The notes below the pieces were generated by a model. That model was not told where the DNA came from. It saw nothing but the letters and a program-made list of their open reading frames with translations, and ran no database searches. The translations under genes were made by a program, and so were the position numbers. Shown here piece after piece: positions 12,341-23,129 of a stretch of DNA of 64,000 bases; within the stretch, counting starts at the first letter, position 1; every line of letters starts with the position of its first letter. The stretch comes from Argentina anserina (lineage: Eukaryota; Streptophyta; Magnoliopsida; Rosales; Rosaceae): positions 10,489,395-10,553,394 of the forward strand of contig NC_065878.1 of assembly GCF_933775445.1 (NCBI RefSeq). The letters are read 5' to 3'.

Positions 12341-13268
12341 TTAGCTAGCTTATTATATTAATTTATTATTTTGCTTGTTAACTGGGTGGCTTTGTGTAAG
12401 GAATAATTAATATAATCAATAGATATTAGAATACCATATTTTTACAATTAATTTTTAATCAATTCTACTAGATTGTAACTAGCTAGTGTTGATAAGTTAC
12501 TTGTAGAACTATAAGATTTGCCTTAAGAAAATTTATAAATCTGTACCTACGTTCATTTTGATATGCTCACATAAAATAGTATTACAAACTTACATCTGTA
12601 ATGAAATATACGAATTAAAAAGTAAAAAGTCTCAAGTGTTATATATGTTAACAATAAAACAGTGGCAGTCGCCAAGCCTCCAAGAAGTAGTACATAGTCC
12701 AATCATACTTAAAAAAAACGAAAGAAAAGAGGTAATAACTGGTTAATAATAATAACAACAACAACAATAACAATATATATAATGTCATTTTGAATGCAAT
12801 AGTGTAAAGTATGGTAACTGCATATACAACAAAACTAAAGAAGAACTCATCTCTATTAACATAATAATAATTATTATTTTATTTTAAAGAGCAGAGTACT
12901 TAAACTTAGCTAGGCCTCATACTTATAATTGATATGAAAATTCATATTATAATTTTAGCAAAGTACTTATTATTGCGAAGAATTGATTCTTATGCTCATT
13001 CTTCATCGGCTCAGTTTCGATTTTTTAGTTCGAGAGTGCCACTCCTAGCCAAACGTCAAAGAGGGTTCTCAACCCACTACTATTATCTTCATCAAAACCC
13101 CAACCCCATGGCCTTTAAAGGTTGCCACGCCTCTATTAGGGCCAAGGATCGTGGTGCCATCCACCACCCAAAGATCAACAGATCTTAAATGAAGAGGATA
13201 AATCCTCGGCTGTGCAGCCTCTAGGAGAGAGGATGGAAAATTAAAAAAGAAGAAGAGGGAATTGAAAA
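12341..13268. other. Intergenic between the RRM gene and the CACTA element
   Basis: AT-rich downstream region with a degenerate AAT/AAC trinucleotide tract at about 12745-12780. A more GC-balanced patch at 13000-13230 has open frames on both strands but no domain. Confidence 0.5.
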
Positions 13269-13924
13269 CACTAGTACAATAACTCAATCACACAACACAT
13301 ATCAGACAACAGAATGAAGGTGAAGACTTGTCTCATGACTCGATTTTCTTTATACAAATAAACTTATCACTATGTGTTGTGTTATCATCAATACAATTGA
13401 CCTTTATGTGTTGTATAAAAATCCTCCATCAAATTTTCGCAAAATGCAAAACTGTAGAAACAACAAAATAAAACTACTATTTGCATTGTGTACTTATGTT
13501 TCAAAACTTTCAAAGAGATGTCAAGTGCATTTGATTGTACAACAGAAAATGAATCTCGCGTTCTAGGAATAATCATTCATACAACTAATACACTTGGTGT
13601 TGTGTGGTTATTTTTTCAAAACTTTCAAAGGGATGTCAAGTACATTTGATTGTACAACAGAAAATAAATATTGTGTTGAAGGAGTAATTATTTATACAAC
13701 TAATGCAACTTTGTGTTATGTGCTTATGTTTCTAAATTTTTAAAGGGATGCCAAGTATATTTGATTGTGCAACATAAATGAATATTGTCTTGTATGAATA
13801 TATAATTCATACAACTAATACAATTTTTTGTTGTTGTGAGATTATGATCGATATGAGCAAGGACATACCACTTACAATGGTTGAATGACACAACAGATAT
13901 AAGTTTTCAGTTGTAAGATTTTAG

Positions 13925-14012
13925 TTTAGGGTTTAGGGTTTAGGGTTTAGGGTTTAGTGTTTAGTGTTAAGGGCTTGGAGTTTAGAGTTTAGGGTTTAAG
14001 GTGTAGGGTTTG
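13925..14012. repeat. Interstitial telomere-like repeat (TTTAGGG)
   Basis: Four perfect TTTAGGG units (13925-13952) followed by TTTAGTG and looser TTTAGAG/TTTAAGG variants to about 14012. This is the Arabidopsis-type telomere motif lying inside the CACTA element. Confidence 0.9.
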
Positions 14013-15313
14013 ACATTTAAAATAAAAATCCTATTTTAGTTTTTTTTTTGAAAAATAAATTTAATATTATTTAGATTATTTTAAAATATAAATATTTGAA
14101 ACGTTAAATAAATGAAAGGCCAAGATTGAGCCATATCCGTCATGTTTGACTTTTAATTATTTCTTAAATTACTGAAAATGTTCTTAAAATTTTAAAAATA
14201 GTTCCGTTGGCCGAAAAAATCTCTAATGTTTTTTATAACCTCGCAGTAACACGCTTTATGCAACCGTATAAAACTTTTCACGTACTTATACACGCATAAC
14301 ATGAGTGCCCTTGGGAGGGTATAAAGATACCTATAGTGAGTAGTTCATATTTAGAGATTGACTGCATCGATCATTATCCAATCGTGCTAAAAAACAAGTA
14401 ATTTTTAAACTTCAACTATATTTCACTATGATGATCACATCCTATAGTCGATTTTTAAAAATGTAGTACACTCAATGTAGTTGATTTAGAATGACTCATG
14501 TTGATATATAACGTAATAAGAATGTTATACCACATTAGTACACACGTCGTCCTTCAAATGATCTATAGTCACAAACTATTGAAATTCGATCAATCGTAAG
14601 ATAGTATAGTGTACATCATCATTAAAACACTTGTTTGGTACCAAATCGACATGTTTTCGACAATGTTTAGATCTTGATTCGCAAGATTAACCTTAAACAC
14701 GGCCAATACGTGTTATTACACAAACTCATATTTTTGATGAATTTTCGATTTTCTCGATCTTTAAAGAAATTGGATTATATGTAAGATGTGATCACTATAG
14801 TGAAATATAGCTTACGTATTAGAAGATTCGCTCACCTATTTGCGACAAAATGTGCAATTCACCTTAAACGTATAGTATAAACAATAAAAATAATAATATT
14901 CACACAAAAAAAAATACTTATTTTGTTGTGTGATGGGATGTCCCTAAGCTAGATGGGAATCTTCACTTTGACATTTCCCTCCTCACCAATTTGGCATATC
15001 AAAAATTTCCTCCCAAAGTACAACACATTAATGAAAAATGTGTTGTGTAATATAATTGGCTAAAATATTTTTGCAACTCCCTCCAAACTCACATTGGCTT
15101 CCCTACAAAGTTAAGCATCAATAGTTGAATTAAAATTCAAAATTGTAATTTTATAAAGCACCCTAACCTTTTTATTTTCTCCTCTATTCCCACTCGGCCG
15201 CACGCTCCTTTCCTTCTTTCCTTTTATTTTCTTATTCTCTTTTCTTCGTCCTCTCCCCAGACACAGAGCCCAGCTCTCCTTCTCTTCCTCCGAGTCTCAC
15301 GAATCTCACTCAT

Positions 15314-15621
15314 GTCTGTCTCGTCCTCCTCTGCCGCCATCTCACTCCTCGCCACGACGACTCTGACTCCTTCCTCTGGCCCCACCTCTCCCCTTCCATC
15401 CGTTCCACCCTCAAGTCTACCCTCCTCTCTCCTATCGAGTCTAAATCAACCAAATCCATGTTCAACTCTCCTTTCTTCTTCATCTTCTCTCACCGCTCCA
15501 AAACCCAGCTCCGCCGTCCAGCCTTCTCGGCAGAGCACTTCCTCAAACGATTCATTTCTCTGTCCTCAATCTATCCATTCTTCCAATTTACGCATGCATC
15601 TTCAAAGAGGAAAAATGCATA
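15314..15621 (+). pseudogene. Captured importin-5 (Kap-beta3)-like gene fragment
   Basis: Importin-5-type karyopherins carry proteins such as ribosomal proteins into the nucleus. The third frame from 15314 stays open for about 100 codons and contains RHLTPRHDDSDSFLWPHLSP followed by SIRSTLKSTLLSPIESKSTKS. From memory this resembles the N-terminal HEAT-repeat segment of plant importin-5, roughly LTRDDSYLWPRLS..T..SLKS.LL. After residue ~45 the similarity fades. A CT-rich leader (15190-15311) precedes it, so host promoter/leader DNA may have been taken along. An overlapping ATG frame (15312-15686), Ser/Thr-rich, is in a different phase and is probably incidental. The first 93 bases recur at 20030-20122. 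It is a gene fragment, not a working importin. Confidence 0.6.
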
Positions 15622-17070
15622 GGTTTTTTTTTTGTAAATTTCGATTTATTCTTCGATCTATGTTGACTTTTGGCTCGGTATGGTGAGTTCTAGCTTTCCT
15701 TCTTTATGCCCAATCACTCTATGTCTCTGATTTCCTGATTTGGAACTGATTTGAGTGTTTTCCCAATTTATGAAAATTTCGTCTTCCATGAATGTTAAGC
15801 TTTCTGACAAAGCAATGACTTCCAGTTCTCAACTCCGATGTTCAGAGGTAAGCTATACTATATCCAATGTTTTCAACCTTAATTAGTCTATGAAGTACTA
15901 GGCCTAGTCATAGGTAAGTTCTATGCACTCAACTTGCTCGATGAAATGCCTCAATGAAGTTTGCCTATGTGTTTGTAATTTTATCTTCACTGGTTGGCGT
16001 TACATTTCATTGATAGTGATTATAACTACTTTGTTTTAATATTTGATTGGGCAGTGAGTCTTTTGGTGAGGAGATTGGCCTTACCATTGATTGTTTTTGC
16101 GGACCAAAAGTCCATCGGATTGAATTTCTGTGAAATGTGGGTTTTCGATATGCTATTCTTTTGCTGTGGGTCTAAGAATGTTGGTCGAGTTCTTTCTTCG
16201 GTATGATACTTTGGTGAGGAGAATGTTTTCGATAGGTAATTCTCACTCCTTCTACGTATCAATGCTTTTATTTTATATAAATGGATTGTTTGTCAATGTT
16301 TTATACAACAAACAATCTTAGCCTTTTGATACTTTTTGCTTGTCTCAATTTTTTATTGTTGATTCAAATGGCTTTAATTTAGTTTTGTTTCAAAAGACCG
16401 TATACCCAGCCAAGTCAAGTTTGATATTTCTCCTATTGATCTCTGACTTTGATATATCATAAGTAAATGTAGAAAAATATTTTGCTGCGATTCTAGTTCT
16501 CAATTGATCTATAAGTTGTCCTCTACAATTTCTATGAAGATACTATCCTGTTTTACCCAGCTTATCTATTTTGTTTTTAGTAAAAGATATTTCTGGACAG
16601 AAACTCATCAAAAAATCTTGGAACTGAGGTTAAACATTCGTAACTTCTTCAAGAAAACTTGTTTTGCAGTGATTCCAAGTCTGGTAGTTCCTTTAGAGTA
16701 TGTACTACAATGTTTTAGAAAGAATGTGAAATCAAAATCCAGACAGATTGGTAATGTTCCTCACTGTGAATGTGTTAAGGTCGAAAGACTGAAATTTTGG
16801 TTGTAAGCTGATTTTGTTGAAACAAAGACAGTGCTTGTGTTTTAATTTGGATTGCTTCCAAATTATAGTACTTTGAATTGAAAACTCCTTGATTATTTAT
16901 GTAATGTTTGGTTTATTCCATGCAAATCGAATTATAGAAATTTATGAAGATTTCTGGACTCTACTGTGGAAATGGCTTTGGTGAAGATTTACCGCCTCAC
17001 AATGTCAACGACGACTTGTCGGCTATGTGTGTCATGCTAAGGAGGACTTGTCTTTTGTTGCCAAGGTATG

Positions 17071-17288
17071 ATTGAAGTTGCTGCTGTGTTTTTTATTGTC
17101 TTTGAACTGCTTTCTATTGAAGTTTTTTTGTCCAAGTGAATTCATGCTCACGATTGAAGTTGCTGCTATGTTTTTTTAAAATGCTTTGTATCCAGGTCTT
17201 TATGTTCAAGTGAATTCATGTATATCATTGAAGTTGTTGCTGTGTTTTTGTCTTTGAAATGCTTTGTATCCAAATAAATTCATGTGTA
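17071..17288. repeat. Three-unit tandem repeat, 74-82 bp
   Basis: ATTGAAGTTGCTGCTGTGTT-type starts at 17071, 17153 and 17227. Each unit ends in AATTCATG. The units have drifted in length and sequence. It lies inside the CACTA element. Confidence 0.85.
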
Positions 17289-17754
17289 GGAGCTTGTGCG
17301 TATGTTTTTAGAAGCAGAAAATGGTAGAACTTATTCATTCGATAGCTAGGAATCTAGACAAACATTGGTCTTAGCTATAGGAATGATTTATATATATATA
17401 TATATCAAGTACATTATCTATAGCTAAGACCATTTGAGTACCTATATGCTACTGTGACATTTAGGATCTTTTGGTTTGAAGTAGTTATGGATTTTTTATG
17501 GATCTATTTGCAGCTATTTTGGTTTTGTCATGATGATTTACCATATGAACATTGAAAACAATAGATTCACACAACTAGTTGAAGTGAGTTCAAACTTTGG
17601 TTAGTTGTGTGATGAAAGACTCATACCACTATGTGAACATGGTTCAGACTTAGATTAGTTGTGCAATACAAATCATACAACTAAATGAGGTTAGTTCAAA
17701 AAACAATCCATACAACAAAAGGCAAAATAATTTTTGATGTATGAGTGCAGTCCT

Positions 17755-19950
17755 CTGATAGGAGCACAAAGTGTGACGTTCTTAATATGTTTATGCCCTA
17801 TTCTTACTCTTTGTTACCTCTTATTTAGTATATTTTGGTTTTTTTTGTATGAATAAGTGTCTAGGTAGAGCTTATATCAATTATGAATGAATTGATGATG
17901 AAATCGTGCTAAATGTTAATAATCCTTGTTGAGATATGATTCCTTGTCCGAGTAGGATTCATCTTTTCGTATTTCTTTGTTTCTAACGTACTTATTCTTA
18001 TTAGGAAATACAAATCCATGTTGGAAAAGGAAAGCAATCCTAGTTCCACAAGGAAAGAGAAGAAGATACACTTAAAAGCCCAATCAATGCAAGAATGAAA
18101 ATGCTGTTAAGATTCGTAGTCCAACTTCAACGGGGTCCCTTGGATAGCTCCGATCGAGATAGAAGACGTACCTTATATGAATAGAAAGCTATGTGAGTCT
18201 AATTTCTGTAGGATTTGGAATCAAATCAATATCTTATTCCTACAGGGAGATATGACCGAATAATTGATCGGAGGTCCAGTGAACTCCGCGGAATTATCTC
18301 AGCCATTGATTTGCTTTTGATCCAAGGGCTATGAGGGAAACTTGGGACTTTGTTACTCCTGCATATAGAGCACAAATATGTATCAGAATCTCCATAAACC
18401 TCTGCACCAAAGAATGTCAAAGAAGGCATGCAGATAATTAAATGAGAAGAGGCAAGAAAGTCAAAGAATGCATGCAGCAAATTTAATGAGGAGAGGTAAG
18501 AAAATCAAACATGGCTGCAACAATTAAGACTTTTGCTGCCTCCCTAATTCAAATGAAGAAATTTGTACAAAATAAATCAGCATTAAAGGAGGAAGAAGAT
18601 ATGCAATTAATGCAAAAGATATGCAATCCTTATAGAAATCAGAATTCTGGCAGTGCAGATCATCCAACTTTGACGGCCTCCCCTGGACAGCTCAAAATGA
18701 TTAAGAAAATGCATGATATATGGATGAAAAGCCACGGAAGTCTAGTGGAAATTTCCAGTTGGAATCATCTCAATATCTATTTTCTAGATAAAGTTATGGC
18801 CACAATAAGGGACAAAGGTCAGATCTGCCGAATCTAGGAAACCTCAACCAATTTGGTTTCAACTTTGTGGACTTTGTGGCCATCATCCCTTGGGTTTCTT
18901 CCTCTATATATAGCACCTCATTTCCACATAAAATGATCATCAACCTTGCTCACAAGACTAGCCAAAGCTCTGCCTTAAACACTACTCATCATCCTCAAAG
19001 CCATTCAAGGCGAAAACACCATCTTTCCTTCATTCCATTCGATCCAAAGCGCTACGTCTAGGATTGCCATTCAACTTGAAGCCGTGCTGCCTTGTTTTGA
19101 TACCTCTAAGGAGATTTACAAAGTGTAACTCGTTACTTCTTCACTTATGTTTTCGGTTTGGATTCTTTGTGTGATGTTGTGTTTATGTTTTTGGCTAGTT
19201 CCGAATTTGTGGAATACTCTTATGTAGTTTACGATTTTGCAAGATGTTATAAAGTAGTTCTGATTTTGTTTTCTATGATTTATATGTAGATGTCATGAGT
19301 TTATAATTCAATGATTTAATGATTCTCTTTCTTGTGTGTTAGCTATATGTGATTCAAGGCGCTAAGTTAGTTTTGCATATAGGATTCTTAAGTGTTTTTG
19401 TTAACTTGTTAAAGTAAGTGACATGCTTGACTTGTTAGTAATCACTAGGAATTAACCATGATTCGTTGTTATCTAAGATGCGCTAAGTAATTAGATAAGA
19501 GATGAATCAATGAAGTGGTAAGATTGAGAATGACATGTTACCTTGTAATTTCTAAGCGGTAAGATAGGATTACCAGGCCATGTTTCGAGTTAGGGATGCG
19601 CTAAGTAACCTAGTTCGGTATTAGGTTGTTGTTTGTTCACTCAATACTTGTCCGCTAAGGCTCGGTATTTGCATAGGATGAGATTATGATTTTGAAGCTA
19701 CTTGTGACGATTTGTTTGGTGATGTTTATGTGTTGGTTGGTTCATCACATGTATATATTAGTTTAGGATTTATTTTTATGTTCTTGATACAATCCTATAT
19801 CAAATCTTTATATCTCTTATGATTTCGTTGTTAAATGTTTGTGATTCTTTACCCTGGTTGGATCCCCGGTTTGTGAACGATACCCTCTTGCTTTATACTA
19901 CTAACGATGCTTACAGGGTTAATATTGATCTCGAGTAATCGAGCCGATCA
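17755..19950 (+). mobile_element. LTR (2196 bp) of a Ty3-type element plus start of PBS
   Basis: Starts TGATAGGAGCACAAAGTGTG and ends CGAGCCGATCA. Both ends match the solo LTR at 61764-63308, as does most of the interior. A TATA box (CTATATATA, 18904-18912) and a downstream R/U5-like zone are present. The next bases, 19951-19964, read AATGGCGCCGTTGC. This is the TGGCGCCGTTG primer-binding-site word I associate with plant Ty3/gypsy Athila/Tat-type elements, so this was a 5' LTR, not a solo LTR. Nothing of the internal region remains after 19964. This copy is about 650 bp longer than the other, with diverged duplicated words in U3 (for example near 18120 and 18660: CCAACTT..ACGG..TCCC.TGGA.AGCTC). 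Confidence 0.8.
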
Positions 19951-20029
19951 AATGGCGCCGTTGCTTTATACTACTAACGATACCCTCTTGCTTTATACTA
20001 CTAACGATGCTTACAAGATACCCTCTTGC

Positions 20030-20185
20030 ATGTCCGTCTCGTCCTCCTCTGCCGCCATCTCACTCCTCGCCACGACGACTCTGACTCCTTCCTCTGGCCC
20101 CGCCTCTCCCCTTCCATCCGTTAGTTCAAAAAACAATCCATACAACAAAAGGCAAAATAATTTTTGATGTATGAGTGCAGTCCTC
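20030..20185. repeat. Rearranged duplicate of two distant CACTA segments
   Basis: Bases 20030-20122 repeat 15312-15404 (93 bp, two differences). Joined to them, 20121-20185 repeat 17691-17754 (one extra A). The second segment also stands immediately left of the nested LTR. The junction zone 19964-20029 holds extra copies of CCCTCTTGCTTTATACTACT, a word from the LTR end. The layout looks like filler DNA from template switching during break repair. Confidence 0.9.
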
Positions 20186-20680
20186 CCACAACTAACAAGG
20201 GTCTAAAATGAGTTAGTTGCTTGATTCCACACTCCTACAACCAAATGTATAACAAAGTGTTAGTTGCATGAGTAGAAAAATATACAACCAATTCAAAAAA
20301 ATAAGTTTTGTTGTACAACTGAAAGCTTATACAACTAAATGAATCAAACAATTAGTTGTACAAATGGAAGAATCTCAAGTAAATTATAAACAATATTTGT
20401 TGTATGACTTCATCAAAGACAACTAATTGTAAAAATTCATAAATAATTAGTTGTCTGATAAAGAACACACAACAAATATTGTGATTGTATTTGTTGTGTG
20501 AAAGTCACTTGCCGAGGGGTTCTACCGAGCAGCTGTCGAGCATTATGCCGAGCATCATACTACTAAATTTTAACCTCTTGTATGAATGTTTCAATCAGAC
20601 AACACCGCCATACACAACAGTTTTGTTCTACATCACACAACTGTGAATAACTCTTGTGTGGTGAACTTATTGTAGTAGTG

Positions 20681-20771
20681 AAAAGACATTTGCTTAAACC
20701 TATCTGCCGGTGTCCTCACTGAATTCATTGCCGCCCATCACCGCTAGCAGAATAGAAAGTTAGGGCTAAAA

Positions 20772-20814
<43 letters not shown>

Positions 20815-21187
20815 AAACACGGCATTTTTTCTCTACATTAACAATAATGTGTACGTTTTTTTAATTGAATCATGTTTAAAAAAAATCCGTTTTGAACATG
20901 AGGTGGGCTAAGTCTGTTGGTACTTCAAATTATTTTCTTTAAATCATCCATTATGATGTTGATCTTCATAGCCGTTACTACATATAATCAAGTTATATTA
21001 TATTTTCTTGTTGATCAAATCAATACTTTTATATATGTATCAGTACTCAACTAAAATTGTAACATTGATCTTGCATAGTTGTTCAAGCACACGATGTCAT
21101 TGGCACATATATTTATGCATAAAAATAATGTAAATCTTTTTTTTCCAAAAAAAAAGACTAAAATTATTTTTGGGGACAATGTACTAG
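20681..21187. other. Intergenic between CACTA and LINE
   Basis: Contains the (GA) microsatellite listed separately. No gene recognised. Confidence 0.6.
20777..20813. repeat. (GA)n microsatellite
   Basis: About 37 bases of uninterrupted GA. Confidence 0.97.
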
Positions 21188-21201
21188 GCAATTTTTCCGA
21201 A

Positions 21202-21907
21202 AAAATAAGATGGGGCTCCAAGTTTCACGTAGCAACCAGGATGAGAATGCTAGGGTTTCGTAGCGGCATTACCTTCCTTTGAAGGGCGGTGATTGTGCTG
21301 ATCTTTTGGCAGCGGCACAGAGGATTATCGGCATTGATCGTGAGGTTGTGGTGGCTTTTGTCCATGGTGCTTGATTAGTCGGCGGTGGGCCTTGTGCTCT
21401 CTCGTCCGTGCAATTCCAAGTTTGCATAGATGAGGTTAACAATTGTTCGGTATGCTGAAGATCAGATCAGGAACTGGCCCCGAGAGAATTTGGATCATAG
21501 CCGGTGTATGATCCGGTTATGGATCTCTACAGCGTTGATGGATCGACATTGGGTCAGAGTGGTACTATCGATATTGCAGGTTGGTTGGTCACCAACAATG
21601 AAGGTCGGCGGTGAGCCGTCAGATCAGTTGTTGTCGACGACTAAGAAGATTTGGGTTCTTGGGCTGGTTCTTTTAATATTGTTGTTGTATATTCTTATAC
21701 TATTTAGTTTTATGCTAGATTAGTTGTTAAATATGCATATTTGGATAAGTTGAGCTTCATGTTGAATGAGTACACCTATACTATGTACCGTCCTGAGTGT
21801 CCCTCACAACTTCCTGTCTATCTATAGATGGCAACGGAGGGGGATGTAATGGTTATTTAGACCTTGATTTCATTTTTTATAAAACCAAGTGGCTTCCTTA
21901 AAAAAAA
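21202..21907 (+). mobile_element. 5'-truncated LINE, 706 bp
   Basis: GCAATTTTTCCGAA (21188-21201) and GCAATTTATCCGAA (21908-21921) flank the insert, a 14-bp target duplication with one mismatch. The insert ends in eight A at 21900-21907, as expected of a target-primed retroposon on the plus strand. The body is a 3' fragment without a recognisable reverse-transcriptase motif. Its last part (TTTTATAAAACCAAGTGGC) looks like a LINE 3' untranslated region. Confidence 0.75.
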
Positions 21908-21921
21908 GCAATTTATCCGAA

Positions 21922-22918
21922 TGTCCCTTGGCCTATAGCTCCGTAGCCCAAGTTGTTCTATGTCCTAATCGTAGATGTTCAATTGTGTGCATGTAGTACC
22001 TTTGAACTCATTCACATCAATCAACAATGGAGGTACATCCCGACCAAGAGCTACGCTTTCTGGGTGGCGTTGGCTTTCCAGATGAGAAGGGAATGCGCAA
22101 GATGTGAAAACGGTGGACTCATGATTTGATATGCGTAGTGATGCTTTGGAGCTCATCTTGGCTCTGGTGATTGTATTAGTTTGACAATCATAGCTTTATG
22201 AAGTGCAGAATTTGTAATCAGTTTTATTCATTCCTTTCAAAGAGAACAACAGTTGGTCAGAGAATAAAAGAATCTGGGTTATTGTTCGAATTGCAGATGA
22301 TTATTGATGATGAAGTCCCTAATGTATGACTGAAGTGGTGGGTAAACTGGATGCAACGAAGGTCGGGGAGGACAGTATGGGATAGGAGGAAGAAAACCCA
22401 ATACTGGAAACTGAGGAAAGATTAAGGAGGAAGAAGGACAGATGATATTCATATTTGGTCTTGGTTTAAACAAGTAAAAGACAATGTATAATTGAAAGAG
22501 GGACGTGCAATGGATCCTCAATCTAATTTGGATTAAAATTGAAAAAGGGTGGAAGGAATTGAATCAATTGATAGTCTCGAGCATCGGCTCCTATTGCTGG
22601 TACTCTAGCCGTCGGCGCCGCCTTAATGTCTCTAGCTATTGCGTCCATTGTTGCCGTAAAACAACAGGTCTCCATATTCTTTGGATGGTCGCCGATCGTC
22701 GGAAGGGAGCTGTGTCAGTCATGGGTCAATCTAGATCAAGTGGGTTACAAGCAATGGGAGTAAGAAACTAATAGCTGAAAATTGTGGTGTGTGTTTATCT
22801 AAATGTCAAAGAGGAAGAAAGAAAAATAGCAGAAGGGTGTGCTACATTGGTGATAGGAGATTCAACGGAACAAAATATGTTTAGTTTTGTGGTAAAATTA
22901 AGTTTTTACAGAGATTTT
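21922..22918. other. Unassigned region upstream of copia-A
   Basis: A minus-strand open frame at 22279-22521 is proline-rich (FLPPIPYCPPRPSLHPVYPP), and a plus-strand hydrophobic run (LAVGAALMSLAIASIVAVKQ) is readable near 22590-22670. Neither continues into a gene model I can support. They could be remnants of captured or decayed genes. Confidence 0.35.
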
Positions 22919-23129
22919 TGTTGAAGGAAAAACACCATTAGTGTGTCTTCGTTAAAGTAAATAACGGAATGAGTTAATGACATTTATGATCAACGCACAT
23001 AACAGATCAATCACTATTATGTAGCCTTAATTACCATTGTAATTACCATTGACTTCTATTGTAATCATGACCCCCATATAAATGACATTATCAGTGAGAT
23101 GAGCAGACTATTCTATTTTCCCTATAACA
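22919..23129 (+). repeat. 5' LTR of copia-A
   Basis: Begins TGTTGAAGGAAAAACACC and ends CCCTATAACA. Contains a TATA-like CCATATAAATGAC. It matches the 3' LTR along its full length with scattered substitutions. Confidence 0.93.

Larger units (their letters stand above)
13269..20680. mobile_element. Non-autonomous CACTA (En/Spm) transposon with captured host DNA
   Basis: The left end is CACTAGTACAATAA and the reverse complement of the right end is CACTACTACAATAA. The inverted repeats match at 22 of the first 27 positions, ending in CACACAA. AAA flanks both sides (13266-13268 and 20681-20683), the 3-bp duplication expected of this superfamily. Both sub-terminal zones (13290-13900; 17560-17750 with 20190-20680) are packed with ACAACTAA/TTGTTGT words in both directions, as in CACTA sub-terminal repeats. 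I found no TNPD-type transposase, so movement would need help in trans. The 7.4-kb interior holds a telomere-like tract, an importin-like fragment with its leader (15190-15690), a short tandem array, and an inserted LTR with rearranged flanks. Confidence 0.88.

Noticed and set aside
15312..15686. 124-codon ATG frame rich in Ser/Thr/Pro
   Set aside because: Lies in a different phase from the importin-like reading and has low complexity.
18511..18837. 108-codon frame inside the long LTR
   Set aside because: Located in U3, absent from the shorter sibling LTR, no domain.
22279..22521. Proline-rich minus-strand frame
   Set aside because: No signal peptide or repeat typical of cell-wall proteins, and no supporting exons.
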